The translations under genes were made by a program, and so were the position numbers. A DNA stretch of 64,000 nt from Klebsiella pneumoniae (GTDB lineage: Bacteria; Verrucomicrobiota; Verrucomicrobiia; Limisphaerales; SXTU01), in the NCBI GenBank assembly GCA_943330855.2, contig CALQJI020000009.1, positions 1 to 64,000 of the forward strand. Reading direction: 5' to 3'. How positions within the stretch are numbered: the stretch's first letter is position 1; the number at the start of each line of letters is the position of its first letter. A model generated the notes under the pieces. That model saw only the letters and a list, made by a program, of their open reading frames with translations. It did no database searches and was not told where the DNA came from. Positions 24,644 through 34,587 of this stretch are shown here, in pieces.

Positions 24644-27600
24644 GTGTGCGCAGAATGGTTCGCTCTTGGCGTGTCGAACTTCCCGTCATGGTTTCGACTG
24701 GTTGCGTTCCAGTCTCTTTGGATGCTCGCCCTGCTGTTGGCAGGCCTCGTGGAGGTCTCCGTGCAAAGCCAGACGCTGCCTGTGAATCCGAAAAGCGAGA
24801 CTGAGCGGTTGTTCAAGCAGGCGAACGAGCACTTTGCGAAGCGGGAATTCGACAAAACATTCCCCCTGCTTCAGCAGGCGCTTGCCATCAACGAGAAAGC
24901 CTACGGTTCCAACCATGTTCAGGTTGCGAAAGTCCTGTTCATTGTAGGCGGAATCTATCGGGAGAAAGGTGATTTCACCAACGCATTGTCAATGCTCCAG
25001 CGCAGCCTCGCCATTCTCGAACGGAACTTTGGCAAGCAGGACACGAACCTGGCAGAAACGCTTGTTGTCCTCGGATTGACGTGCCGCGCTCAGGGAGACG
25101 CTGCGCAAGCTATTGGATATTTTGAAAGATGTCTGTCGGTCCTTGATGGGCAGCCTCGCGGTCATGAGGCAAAGGTCGTCTCCATGTTGGTCGCCTTGGC
25201 GGGACTCCACGAGACGAAGGCACCAGACAAGGCGATACGGTTGTATGAACGAGGATTGAGTTTGATGGAGAAGTTGCGCGGCATGGACCATCCCGATGTG
25301 GCTGAGGTCGTGAGCCGACTAGCCGCGACCTACAGCGCTGTCGGAAGTTTTGAGAGAGCAGTGCCTTTGCTGGAACGGGGAGAGGAAATCTATGAAAAGC
25401 ACTTTGGAGCCGATACGAATTCAATCACAACCCTTGAGAAACTAGGCCGCTACTACGAGAGGCGCGGTGACTACACGAAGGCATTAAGCCTCTACGAACG
25501 GTGTTTCGCGCTGTGTCAAAAGTTGCTGGATAAGAATTCCGACCAGACCGCAACTTCTCTGGTTGACGTGGCGAACATGCTGACGGCCACTGCCAAGTAT
25601 GGGCAGGCGCTAACCCTGTATGACCAAGCGCTGAAGATTCGCGGCGCTCAGGATGGTGGTGAGAATCTGAGCGTCGCTGAAATTCTCAATAACGTCGGGG
25701 TTCTTCACCAGACCAAAGGCGACCTGCTGAAGGCACTCAACTGCTACGAACGCAGCCTCGCAATCCGCGAGAAATCGTTAGGACCAAACCACCACGAAGT
25801 CGCGAAGAGCCTAAGCCGGATTGGAAGTGCTCATCATGACCTTGGGCAGTTCGAGAAGGCGCTTACCTACTATCGTCGCGCCTTGCTACTCCGTGAAACG
25901 GCCATCGGCCGCGAAGACCGCGAAGCTGCCGACCGCGACTTGGCGAATAGCCTGAACAACATTGCTGTCGTTCTTCAAGCTCAAGGAGGCTTGGGGCAAG
26001 CGATGCGATTCTACGAACGGAGCCTCGCGCTTCTTGAAAATCGGTTTGGCAGGAGCCACCCGGATGTGGCTTCGGTTCAGAACAACATCGGCCTTCTGTG
26101 CCAGATGAACGGCGATTACGTGCGGGCCAGCGAAGCCTTCGGTAGCAGCCTGCGAATCAACGAGCGGGTGTTTGGCACAAATCATCCGTCATTGGCTCCC
26201 TGCCTCAACAACTTGGCGCTCCTGCGTCGGGCGCAAGGAGCAGTGTCTGAATCAGCAGCCCTGCTTGAAAGAAGCCTTGGTATTGTCGAGGCAGCGTTCG
26301 GTGAAGACCACATAGGGGCGAGCGGAATCCTCCAAAATCTAGCGGACCTCAACGCCGCGAAGGGAGCATGGGCAATCGCACGCCGCCAGTATGAGCGGAG
26401 CCTTGCAATCTCAAGGGCCAAGTCTGGTCCGCTTCATCCCGATGTCGCGGTGACTTTGAACAACATGGGGCTGCTCTTTCAGATGCAAGGCGAGCTGGGG
26501 CAGGCCTTGACTGCTTGGAAAGCTAGCTTGGCCGTCACCGAGACACTGGGGCCGGACAGTAACCCGGAGATTGCCAACAGCTTGAACAACATGGCGTTTG
26601 TTTATCTTGAACAGGAAAATTATTCGGAGTCTCTTCCAACACTTCAAAAGATGGCTCAAAGCCAAAGGGCTTACCTTGCTGGCGAGCTTAGTTCTTCCAG
26701 CGACAAGAACGCCTTTAGGCTCTTGGAGAAATACCTCCATCGAATTGACCTCGTTCACACAGCTTCCGCGAGCGGGACTTCGGCTGGGCTTGCTTCCGCA
26801 AAGTTATTGGGGCCCGAGCATCTGTTGCTAAACAAGTCACTGCTTGAAGAGATTCAAATCACGCAGGCAAAACTCGGACATGGAGCAAACGCCGCTGTCC
26901 GGGAGTTGCACGGGCAGTATCAAGCTGCCGAATTCCAGTTGGCACGACTGGCGGACAGCAAACAGGAGCCGGCGCAGCGCGACGCTCGGCGGCGGGAGTT
27001 GCAGGCGGAGTTGAGCCAGCTTGAGGCCAAACTGGCCGAGCGCGTCGGCCTCGTGGCGCAGACCGTCCGCGAGCGCAACCTCTCGCTGGCGGACATCGCG
27101 CGTAGCCTGCCGCCGCAGTCCGCGCTGGTGGATTTCGTCCACTACCGCCGTTACGACTTCACCGCGAAGACGAACCTGTGGCAGGAGGCGCGCTACGCCG
27201 CCTACGTCACCTTCCCGCCCGCCGCCGGCACCACCAACTTCGCGGTGGAGCGCGTGGACTTAGGCGAGGCTGCGCCCATCAATGCCGCCGTGGCGGAGCT
27301 GCACCAGTTGTTCGCCGAGCGGCGCATCGCACCCCAGCGGCTGGAGCCGGTGTTGCAGCGGCTGAGCGCGCTCCTTCACACGCCGCTGGCCCGCCACCTC
27401 ACCAACGTCGCGCACCTCATCGTCTGCCCGGACGGCCAGTTGGGCCGCCTGCCCTTCGAGCTGCTGCCGGTGGATGCCAAGGGCCGCCGTCTCGTCGAGG
27501 ACAAGCTCATCACCTACGTCAGCAGCGGCCGGGAAGTCGCCCGCCTCGCCCAGCCCCGCGCCGCCGTCGCCACCACCGCCCCGCTCGTGATGGGCAACCC

Positions 27601-28465
27601 GGATTTCGACTTCATCCTCCCCGGTAGCAGCCGACGTGAGGAGGCTCCAACTGCCCAATCGGCAATCGGCAATCGCAAATCCGAAGTTGATTTGAGCCTC
27701 CTCACGTCGGCTGCTACTTCGCGACAACGGTTCCTCAGCCGTTCGTTTCGCGACTTCAAGTTCACCCCGCTGCCGGATTCGGAGCACGAGGCGCGGAAGG
27801 CGGCGGCGATGCTCGGCACGAACTGCGTCCTCCGGCTGGGCGCGTCGGCGCGGGAAGCGGATTTGAAGGCCGTCAGCTCACCCCGCGTGCTGCATCTCGC
27901 CACGCACGGCTTCTTCCTGACGGACCAGGAATTCAAGCGCACCAACGGCCTCGCCGAGAACTTCCTGCTGGCCGGCAATCTCCCTTCCGGCGGAGGTTTC
28001 CAGACCCGTCAGAGCTTCGCCCCACCCGGACAGGATTGGGAGAATCCACTCATCCGCTGCGGCATCGCGCTGGCCGGTGCGAACCGCGCCACCGGCATCA
28101 CCAACGCGCAGGCCGAGGACGGCATCCTCACCGGCCTCGAAGCCGCGCTGCTCAACCTGCAAGGCACCGAACTGGTCATCCTCAGCGCGTGCGACAGCGG
28201 CTCCGGAGACGTGAAAATCGGCGAGGGCGTGATGTCGTTGCGCCGCGCCTTCACCATCGCCGGTGCCGAGACGGTGCTGGCGAGCCACTGGAAGGTGAAC
28301 GACGCGGCGACGAGCACCCTGATGACGGAGTTCATGCGCCGCTGGCAGGCCGGCACCCCACGCGGGCAGGCGTGGCGCGAGGCGCAGTTGTCCCTGCTGC
28401 GGTCGAAGGAGTTTTCCAACCCCTACTTCTGGGCCGCCTTCACGCTGACCGGCCAGTGGCGGTGA
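24644..28465 (+). CDS. Exported or membrane-anchored TPR-CHAT protein (caspase-like protease fold)
   Basis: The 1273-residue protein opens with a hydrophobic segment ([19 protein letters not shown]), then about a dozen kinesin-light-chain-type TPR repeats (roughly residues 45-640, each AL..YERSLAI.E...G..HP.VA). A coiled linker follows, then a C-terminal CHAT domain (about 930-1270). The caspase-like dyad is intact: His1088 in [10 protein letters not shown] and Cys1183 in [15 protein letters not shown] proteases act in bacterial signalling and defence, often with TPR recognition domains. The start could be ATG 24644, GTG 24671 or ATG 24722. A 94-bp palindromic element (27624-27717) is read in frame as a loop. 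Base composition rises sharply near 26950. Confidence 0.88.
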   Translation: MCAEWFALGVSNFPSWFRLVAFQSLWMLALLLAGLVEVSVQSQTLPVNPKSETERLFKQANEHFAKREFDKTFPLLQQALAINEKAYGSNHVQVAKVLFIVGGIYREKGDFTNALSMLQRSLAILERNFGKQDTNLAETLVVLGLTCRAQGDAAQAIGYFERCLSVLDGQPRGHEAKVVSMLVALAGLHETKAPDKAIRLYERGLSLMEKLRGMDHPDVAEVVSRLAATYSAVGSFERAVPLLERGEEIYEKHFGADTNSITTLEKLGRYYERRGDYTKALSLYERCFALCQKLLDKNSDQTATSLVDVANMLTATAKYGQALTLYDQALKIRGAQDGGENLSVAEILNNVGVLHQTKGDLLKALNCYERSLAIREKSLGPNHHEVAKSLSRIGSAHHDLGQFEKALTYYRRALLLRETAIGREDREAADRDLANSLNNIAVVLQAQGGLGQAMRFYERSLALLENRFGRSHPDVASVQNNIGLLCQMNGDYVRASEAFGSSLRINERVFGTNHPSLAPCLNNLALLRRAQGAVSESAALLERSLGIVEAAFGEDHIGASGILQNLADLNAAKGAWAIARRQYERSLAISRAKSGPLHPDVAVTLNNMGLLFQMQGELGQALTAWKASLAVTETLGPDSNPEIANSLNNMAFVYLEQENYSESLPTLQKMAQSQRAYLAGELSSSSDKNAFRLLEKYLHRIDLVHTASASGTSAGLASAKLLGPEHLLLNKSLLEEIQITQAKLGHGANAAVRELHGQYQAAEFQLARLADSKQEPAQRDARRRELQAELSQLEAKLAERVGLVAQTVRERNLSLADIARSLPPQSALVDFVHYRRYDFTAKTNLWQEARYAAYVTFPPAAGTTNFAVERVDLGEAAPINAAVAELHQLFAERRIAPQRLEPVLQRLSALLHTPLARHLTNVAHLIVCPDGQLGRLPFELLPVDAKGRRLVEDKLITYVSSGREVARLAQPRAAVATTAPLVMGNPDFDFILPGSSRREEAPTAQSAIGNRKSEVDLSLLTSAATSRQRFLSRSFRDFKFTPLPDSEHEARKAAAMLGTNCVLRLGASAREADLKAVSSPRVLHLATHGFFLTDQEFKRTNGLAENFLLAGNLPSGGGFQTRQSFAPPGQDWENPLIRCGIALAGANRATGITNAQAEDGILTGLEAALLNLQGTELVILSACDSGSGDVKIGEGVMSLRRAFTIAGAETVLASHWKVNDAATSTLMTEFMRRWQAGTPRGQAWREAQLSLLRSKEFSNPYFWAAFTLTGQWR
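27624..27717. repeat. Perfect 24-bp inverted repeat element inside the CHAT gene
   Basis: The arms 27624-27647 and 27694-27717 are exact reverse complements (24 of 24). The 46-bp interior includes tandem atcggca units. The arms share the gtagc-gccga style of the elements at 22403 and 28519. The coding frame passes through as [16 protein letters not shown]... up to [10 protein letters not shown], between the GNPDFDF and [15 protein letters not shown] parts of the CHAT domain. Confidence 0.92.
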
Positions 28466-28471
28466 TGGCGC

Positions 28472-28600
28472 CGCCGCGATGCGCGCAGTGCACAAGGCGT
28501 TCCTCGGGACTTGAGCCGGTAGCCGCCGAGGTCACGAGGCGGAATCTCACGCCCACCGGAACCCCGCCTCCTCGGCTCGGCGGCATCGAGCAATCTGGTT
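28472..28600. repeat. Duplicate of the lysC tail plus palindrome
   Basis: This segment matches 22356-22485 over about 129 bp with few differences, including DNA for the last 14 lysC codons (here non-coding) and the gtagccgccgag palindrome. It starts 7 bp after the CHAT gene stop and ends before the DUF1501 start. Confidence 0.88.
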
Positions 28601-28644
28601 CAATGGCCGAGGCTTCCACGGAGTCTTCAGTGGGCCGCCATCGC

Positions 28645-30114
28645 ATGAGCACACACGCCGATCCTCTCTCCAGACCCAGCCGGGCGCTGTTGGACCGCCG
28701 CCGGTTCCTCGCGAGCAGCTCCACGGCGCTTGGCTCCATCGCGCTGACCAGCTTGCTGAGTCGCGATGGCCTGCTAGCCGCACCGGGAACACTCCTTGAT
28801 CCCGCGCGGCCCTACGCAGCGAGGCCGCCCCACTTTCCCGCGAAGGCGAAGAACGTCATCGTCATCTTCTGCGCTGGAGCGGTGAGCCAGCTCGAGACGT
28901 GGGATTTCAAACCGGAGTTAATCAAGTGGGACAACCAGCCGCTGCCCGGCGGTCCCGCCGTCACGTTCCAAGGTCCGGCGGGAAATCTCGCGCGCCCGCA
29001 ATACGCCTTCCGCCAGCACGGGCGAACTGGGAAGTGGGTCAGCGACTTGATTCCGCACCTCGCGGGACTCACGGACGAAATCGCCTTCGTCCACTCCCTC
29101 ACCAGCACGACCAACACGCACGGCCCCGCCGAGAACTTCCTCTCCACCGGCTTCGCGCTCGATGGCTTTCCCAGCCTCGGCTCGTGGGTGAGCTACGCGC
29201 TGGGCAGCGAGAACCAAGACCTGCCCGCCTACGTCGCCATCCCCGACCCGCGCGGCGTGCCGCAGGCCGGCTCGAACAACTGGGGCCCCGGCTTCCTGCC
29301 CGCTGCGTTTCAGGGCACGACCTTCAGCTTGAAGGAACCCGTGCGCCACCTCACCGCGCCCGGCGTTTCCCCCGCCGCCGACCAAGCCGCACGCACGCTC
29401 CTCCAGCGGATGAACGCACGCCACTTGGAGCAAAACGCCGGCGACGCCAAGCTCGCCGCCCGCATCGCCAGCTACGAACTCGCTGCCCGGATGCAGCTCT
29501 CCGTGCCGGAAATCAGCGACCTCAGCACCGAGCCCGCGCACGTTCTGAAACAATACGGAGCCGATGACACGGCAAACCCCGACAAAGCCGCGTTCGCCAA
29601 GAACTGCATCCTCGCGCGCCGGCTCATCGAGCGCGGCGTCCGCTTCGTGCAACTCTTCAACGGCGCTTACGCCAGCGGCGGCAAGTTGAACTGGGATGGC
29701 CACAGCGCGTTGAAGGAGCAATACGACATCCACGCCAACATCCTCGACCAACCCGCCGCCGCGCTCATCCGCGACCTGCGGCAACGCGGCCTGCTGGAGG
29801 ACACGCTCGTGGTCTGGTGCACGGAGTTTGGCCGGATGCCCTTCTTCCAAAAGGGCGCGCAAGGCCGCGACCACAACCCCGACGGCTTCACCTGCTGGCT
29901 CACGGGCGCGGGCGTGAAGCCCGGCGTCAGCCACGGCGTGACCGACGACCTCGGCCAACGCGCGGTGCAGGACATCCACCCGCTCTACGACTTCAACGCC
30001 ACCATCCTCCATCTCCTCGGCCTCGACCACGAGCGGCTCACCTTCGAGCACAACGGCGTGCAGCGGCGGCTGACGAATGTGGAAGGCCACGTCATCCGCG
30101 AGCTGCTGGCCTAG
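28645..30114 (+). CDS. DUF1501 protein without a PSD1 partner
   Basis: The 489-residue protein from ATG 28645 has a Tat-like leader ([24 protein letters not shown]) and the DUF1501 core: [84 protein letters not shown] and [20 protein letters not shown]. Usually such genes follow a PSD1 gene; here the upstream neighbour is the TPR-CHAT gene, with the lysC-tail repeat between. The partner may lie elsewhere or have been lost. Codons of the long open frame upstream of 28645 overlap the CHAT gene and are not coding. Confidence 0.92.
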   Translation: MSTHADPLSRPSRALLDRRRFLASSSTALGSIALTSLLSRDGLLAAPGTLLDPARPYAARPPHFPAKAKNVIVIFCAGAVSQLETWDFKPELIKWDNQPLPGGPAVTFQGPAGNLARPQYAFRQHGRTGKWVSDLIPHLAGLTDEIAFVHSLTSTTNTHGPAENFLSTGFALDGFPSLGSWVSYALGSENQDLPAYVAIPDPRGVPQAGSNNWGPGFLPAAFQGTTFSLKEPVRHLTAPGVSPAADQAARTLLQRMNARHLEQNAGDAKLAARIASYELAARMQLSVPEISDLSTEPAHVLKQYGADDTANPDKAAFAKNCILARRLIERGVRFVQLFNGAYASGGKLNWDGHSALKEQYDIHANILDQPAAALIRDLRQRGLLEDTLVVWCTEFGRMPFFQKGAQGRDHNPDGFTCWLTGAGVKPGVSHGVTDDLGQRAVQDIHPLYDFNATILHLLGLDHERLTFEHNGVQRRLTNVEGHVIRELLA

Positions 30115-30123
30115 CCCCGTGCC

Positions 30124-30209
30124 GGCGACTTGCAGTCGCCGCGTGGCGGGTTGGGTTCACCCAGCGTCCCCGTCTGGGCGTGAACCACGGAAGGCGACTG
30201 CAAGTCGCC
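30124..30209. repeat. Nested palindromic repeat
   Basis: The arms 30124-30140 and 30193-30209 are perfect 17-bp reverse complements (ggcgacttgcagtcgcc type). An inner ggttcac/gtgaacc pair nests within them. It lies between the DUF1501 stop and the PQQ-type gene and could fold as one long hairpin. Confidence 0.88.
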
Positions 30210-30282
30210 GTCACCCGCCGTCACCCTCCGAGCTTTGCGTGATTTCCTCCCGGCTCACGTCCATGCTTCCCAGCAACCAGCC

Positions 30283-33200
30283 ATGACTCTGCTCTCTCGC
30301 ACCCCCAGCCCGCTGCTCGCCATAGTCCTCCTCGCGGTCAGCGCCGCCGCCGAGGACTGGCCGACGTTCATGCACGACCGCGCGCGCAGCGGCGTGTCAG
30401 GCGAAGCGCTGAAGTTCCCGCTGAACCAACTGTGGGCCTACACCCCGCCCGCCGAGCCGGTGCGCGCGTGGCCGAGTCCGCAGGCGGGCTACAACGAATT
30501 GCCCAAGCTCGCCTTCGACGACGCCACGCACGTGGCGATGGCCGGCGACACCGTCTTCTTCGGTTCCTCGGTGGACAATGGCATCCATGCGGTGGACGCG
30601 CGGACCGGCGCGAAGCGTTGGACGTTCTTCACCGAAGGCCCAGTGCGCCTCGCGCCGACGGTGTCGGAAGGTCGAGTGTTCGCCGGCTCAGATGACGGGC
30701 TGGTCTATTGCCTCGACGCGAAGGACGGTCGCCTCGTCTGGAGCGCGCGGCCCGGACCAGGCAGCACGCGCATCCTCGGCGCGGGACGGATGAGTTCCTT
30801 GTGGCCCATCCGCACCGGCGTGCTGGTGGATGGCGGTGTCGCCTACTGCGGAGCCGGAATTTTTCCTGCGCGCGAGACGCTGGTCGCCGCGTTCGACGCC
30901 GCCACGGGCAAGCGGCTGTGGCAGACGAGCACCACACCCAAGTCCGGCGAGGCCTACGTCGCGCTCGCGCCGCAAGGCTACCTGCTCGCCACCGCCGACC
31001 AGCTCTACGTGCCCTGCGGCCGCACCGCGCCGCTCGCCTACGCCCGCGCCGACGGCGCATCGCGCGGCTCGATGGTGAAGACCTACCTCATCGTGCCCAG
31101 CAAGGGCGTCGTCAGCGGCGACTACGGCGTGCTTGTGGACGACCTCTACTACCTCGGCTCGCAGAATGAACTCCACACTTACACGCCCGACGGCAAGCAC
31201 GTCTCCACCTTGAAGGAAGCGGCGCAAGTGGTCGCCACCCGCAGCCACTACTTCCGGCTCACCGGGCCGCCGGTGCCACAGTATGGCCGACTGCCTGCCC
31301 CGAAGCCCACTGTCATCACCGCCTTCGACCGCGCTGCCGCCGACGCGGCACCGAAGCGGGGAAGTTTGCCGAAAGAAACGGTGCGCTGGACTTTGGCCGC
31401 GCCGCACTTGCAGCTCGTCATCGCCACCGGAGCGCACGTCATCGCGGGTGGCTCGAACTCCGTCGTCGCCGTGGACATCGCGTCGGGCAAGACCGTGTGG
31501 ACCGGCAAGGTGGATGGCATCGCGAAGGGCCTCGCGGTCGCGAAGGGCCAGCTCGTCGTGAGCACAGAGAACGGTCGGCTCTTCTGCTTCGGTCCGGGAA
31601 CGGCCGCACCGGTCTTGGCCGCAAAACCCACGACGGCCAGCGACGCGCGCGCGGTGGCGCAGGCAGAAGCCATCGTGAAGGAGTCAGGCGTGACGCGTGG
31701 CTTTGCGCTGCTCATCGGCGTCAACGCCACCGCGCTTGCCACGGAGCTCGCGAAGCGAACGGAGTTGCGGATTCACGTCGCGGAGAGCGACCCCGCCCGA
31801 GCGACCGTCACGCGCAATACGCTCGCCGCCGCCGGCCTTTACGGTGCGCGAGTGGAAGTGGATGTCATTCCCACCGGTGCGACCAACGGACTGCCTTATC
31901 CGCCCTACTTCGCAAACCTCGTCGTGGTGGACACTGCGGAGCTCGGCCAAGGCGCGTTGACCGCCCGCGCGTTGCTCCGCGTGCTGAAACCCCACGGTGG
32001 CGTGCTTTTGGCCAGCACTGCCGCGACCGAGGCTGCTTGGACTTCCGCCGGAGTGGTGAGCCCCGCCCAGCTCGGCGGCGCGGGCCCGTGGACAAAGTTG
32101 GTTCGCGGCGCGCTGCCCGGCGCGCGGGACTGGACGCATCAATACGCCGACGCCGGCAACTCCGGCTCCTCGGACGACGAGCGTGTGCGCGGCCGGCCCG
32201 AGGTGTTGTGGTATGGCGAGCCCGGCGCAGACAAGATGCACGACCGCCACCGCCGCAGCGAAGCGCCGCTGCAACTCGCCGGCCGGATGTTCGTCGAGGG
32301 CACGCGCCAGCTCACCAAGACGCCGCTGCTGTTGAGCTTCGATGCCTACAACGGCCTGCCTTACTGGGAGCGCGAGCTCACGGGAGCCGAGCGCCTCGAC
32401 ATCACGCAGGACTGCGGCAACCTCGCCGCATCGCCCTACGGCCTCTTCGTCGCGGCGGACAAGGATTGCCACCAACTCGACCTCCTCACGGGCGCGACGC
32501 GCCGAACCTTCCCAGTGCCGGCGGACAAGGACGGTCGCACCGGCGCGTGGGCTTACGTGGCGGCGGAGGGCGACTTGCTGATCGGCAGCGTGTCGGCGGG
32601 CTTTCAGTTCAGCCACACGCTCTTCGCGTATGACGTGCGGACGGGTGCGTTGAAGTGGCGCTACGACAGCGCGGCCATGCGCAACAGCACCTTCGCGGTG
32701 CAGGGCGGCAAGGTGTTTCTCGTCGAGCATCGCGGCCAGACCAACGCGCCGAAAGTTTTGACGCTGATGGAAGCGCACAAGGAGCTCGGCAAACCCAAGC
32801 CCGCCAAGCCCGAAGGCCCGCCGCCGCCCTACCTCCGCACCGTCGTCGCGCTCGACCTCGCCACCGGCAAGCCGCTGTGGGCGCGCGACCACGACCTGAC
32901 AAAGTGCGGCAACTGGACCGGCAGCCTCTGCCTCACGGCGAAGAACGGCGTCGTGCTGCTCTCCGGCGTTTACTCCGCCTACGGTGCGGCGAAGGGCGAC
33001 GAGGGCGAACGTCGCGCGCTCGCCTTGTCTGCGACCGACGGCACGCCGCTGTGGAACGAAGCCATCGGCAACTACGTGCGCCCGGTGCTCGTGGGCGAGC
33101 GCGTCATTGGCCGGCCCAAGGCTTACGACCTCCGCTCTGGTGCCGTCGTGACGAAGCCCGGGCCGAAGGGGATGATTCCTTGGTCGGTCCCACGCAGCGG

Positions 33201-33438
33201 CGCGTGCGGCCAGATGTCGGCCTCGGCGGGAATGCTCTTCTACCGCGACGGCTACACGATGATGCGCGACGCAGGCACGGGCGCGACGCTCATGGCCTTC
33301 ACCGGGATGCGGCCCGGCTGCCTCATCAACATCATTCCGGCCGGCGGCGTGATCGTGCAAGTCGAGGCCAGCTCGGGCTGCACGTGCTACCACGCGATTC
33401 AATCCACCGTGGTCTTCGTGCCGCCGGGAGCGGAGTGA
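30283..33438 (+). CDS. Exported PQQ-type beta-propeller with embedded methyltransferase-like segment
   Basis: The protein is about 1051 residues from ATG 30283, with a signal peptide (LLAIVLLAVSAAA). Propeller blades with PQQ-like repeats (FFGSSVDNGIHAVDARTGAKRW, VFAGSDDGLVYCLDAKDGRLVW) fill roughly residues 25-460. Then about 467-580 reads like a Rossmann methyltransferase (ALLIGVNATALATELAKRTE, IHVAESDPARATVTRNTLAA, FANLVVVDTAE, LRVLKPHGGVLLAS). Further blades follow (VVALDLATGKPLWARDHDLT). The enzymatic role is unknown. It heads an apparent operon with a metallophosphoesterase (53 bp later) and an enolase-superfamily protein. Confidence 0.87.
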   Translation: MTLLSRTPSPLLAIVLLAVSAAAEDWPTFMHDRARSGVSGEALKFPLNQLWAYTPPAEPVRAWPSPQAGYNELPKLAFDDATHVAMAGDTVFFGSSVDNGIHAVDARTGAKRWTFFTEGPVRLAPTVSEGRVFAGSDDGLVYCLDAKDGRLVWSARPGPGSTRILGAGRMSSLWPIRTGVLVDGGVAYCGAGIFPARETLVAAFDAATGKRLWQTSTTPKSGEAYVALAPQGYLLATADQLYVPCGRTAPLAYARADGASRGSMVKTYLIVPSKGVVSGDYGVLVDDLYYLGSQNELHTYTPDGKHVSTLKEAAQVVATRSHYFRLTGPPVPQYGRLPAPKPTVITAFDRAAADAAPKRGSLPKETVRWTLAAPHLQLVIATGAHVIAGGSNSVVAVDIASGKTVWTGKVDGIAKGLAVAKGQLVVSTENGRLFCFGPGTAAPVLAAKPTTASDARAVAQAEAIVKESGVTRGFALLIGVNATALATELAKRTELRIHVAESDPARATVTRNTLAAAGLYGARVEVDVIPTGATNGLPYPPYFANLVVVDTAELGQGALTARALLRVLKPHGGVLLASTAATEAAWTSAGVVSPAQLGGAGPWTKLVRGALPGARDWTHQYADAGNSGSSDDERVRGRPEVLWYGEPGADKMHDRHRRSEAPLQLAGRMFVEGTRQLTKTPLLLSFDAYNGLPYWERELTGAERLDITQDCGNLAASPYGLFVAADKDCHQLDLLTGATRRTFPVPADKDGRTGAWAYVAAEGDLLIGSVSAGFQFSHTLFAYDVRTGALKWRYDSAAMRNSTFAVQGGKVFLVEHRGQTNAPKVLTLMEAHKELGKPKPAKPEGPPPPYLRTVVALDLATGKPLWARDHDLTKCGNWTGSLCLTAKNGVVLLSGVYSAYGAAKGDEGERRALALSATDGTPLWNEAIGNYVRPVLVGERVIGRPKAYDLRSGAVVTKPGPKGMIPWSVPRSGACGQMSASAGMLFYRDGYTMMRDAGTGATLMAFTGMRPGCLINIIPAGGVIVQVEASSGCTCYHAIQSTVVFVPPGAE

Positions 33439-33491
33439 GCGGCCCCGTGCCGACGCTTGTCAGGGCCTACCCGCGACGGCACGATTGCGAC

Positions 33492-34547
33492 ATGAGCACC
33501 GCGTTCCCAGCACGCCCCTCCCGGCGTCAGTTCCTCGCCGCCCTCACCGCGACCGCCGCAGGAGCCGCGATCCCAACCCGCGCCGCGAGCCCGCCGCTCA
33601 CCAGTTTCTTCGTCATCGGCGACACGCATTTCCTCGCGGACAAAACGCAGCCGGACCAGCTTGACGCCACTTCCGCCGCCTACACCGCGCGGCTCGTGGA
33701 CACCATGAACCGCCTGCCGGGCACGGAGTTTTCCGAGGCCGTGGGCGGTGGAAAAGTCCCTGCGCCCAGCGGCGTGCTTCATGTCGGTGACATCATTGAT
33801 ACCGGCGACAAGAACGGGCCGACCCAGCTCGCCATGCAGCGCACGGAGTGGGCGGGCTACGTCGCGCAGTTCGGCCTGACGGGCGTGGAGGGGCGGCTCA
33901 AGTTCCCGGTGTTCGAGGTGCCGGGCAACCACGACTCGCCCCACGGCGCGGGCCACGCGATTGACCAGATGGCCGCGCGGCAGCGGTCGCGCAAGAACTT
34001 GAAGGGCCTGAGCAAGAACGGCCTGCACGCCTCGTGGGAATGGGGCGGCGTTCACTTCATCTCGCTCGGCCTCATCGTTGGCACGGATCGCAGTGTGGAC
34101 CGCAAGCGTCGTTACGCCGCGATGGACAGCCTCGCGTTTCTGTTGGAAGACCTCGCCAACACGCCGAAGGACCAACCGCTCGTGCTCATGCATCACGTGG
34201 ACATGGCCCGCTACACCGTCGCCAAGCCCGACGTGGACTACACGAAATGGGAGTGGGACCCGGCGGACGTGGCGGCGTTCTACGCGGCCATCAAGGGCTG
34301 GCGCGCGGCCATCTTCTACGGCCACACCCACGTGCGGAACGTCTTCCGCTGGGACGGCAGCTCGACCAAGGCGGCCGACGGCGTCGCGGTCTTCAACGTG
34401 GACAACGCGTCGCACTTCAGCGGCCCGGCGCAGGCGTTCTTCCACGTCGAGGTGCGCAGCGACGGGTTGACCGTGCGCGAGTTCGAGACGCGCGACGGCT
34501 GGCAGACCGGCTCGTGGACGCCGCAGATTTGGAAAGCCTCGGTGTAA
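33492..34547 (+). CDS. Tat-exported metallophosphoesterase
   Basis: The 351-residue protein from ATG 33492 has a Tat leader (RRQFLAALTATAAGAAI). Calcineurin-type metal ligands are present: FFVIGDTHFLAD (D-x-H), VLHVGDIIDTGD, VFEVPGNHDSPHG, VLMHHVDMARY and IFYGHTHVRNVFRW. It probably hydrolyses an exported phosphate ester or cyclic nucleotide; the substrate is unknown. It sits between the propeller gene and the enolase-superfamily gene with short gaps. The open frame continues upstream to 32655, but this is antisense-like shadow sequence inside the propeller gene. Confidence 0.9.
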   Translation: MSTAFPARPSRRQFLAALTATAAGAAIPTRAASPPLTSFFVIGDTHFLADKTQPDQLDATSAAYTARLVDTMNRLPGTEFSEAVGGGKVPAPSGVLHVGDIIDTGDKNGPTQLAMQRTEWAGYVAQFGLTGVEGRLKFPVFEVPGNHDSPHGAGHAIDQMAARQRSRKNLKGLSKNGLHASWEWGGVHFISLGLIVGTDRSVDRKRRYAAMDSLAFLLEDLANTPKDQPLVLMHHVDMARYTVAKPDVDYTKWEWDPADVAAFYAAIKGWRAAIFYGHTHVRNVFRWDGSSTKAADGVAVFNVDNASHFSGPAQAFFHVEVRSDGLTVREFETRDGWQTGSWTPQIWKASV

Positions 34548-34587
34548 TCAACCCCGCCGCCCAGCGCGGCCCAGTCCATCCTAACCT

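Noticed and set aside
31684..33402. 572-codon minus-strand frame opposite the propeller gene
   Set aside because: Shadow frame; the propeller protein has recognisable blades and a signal peptide.
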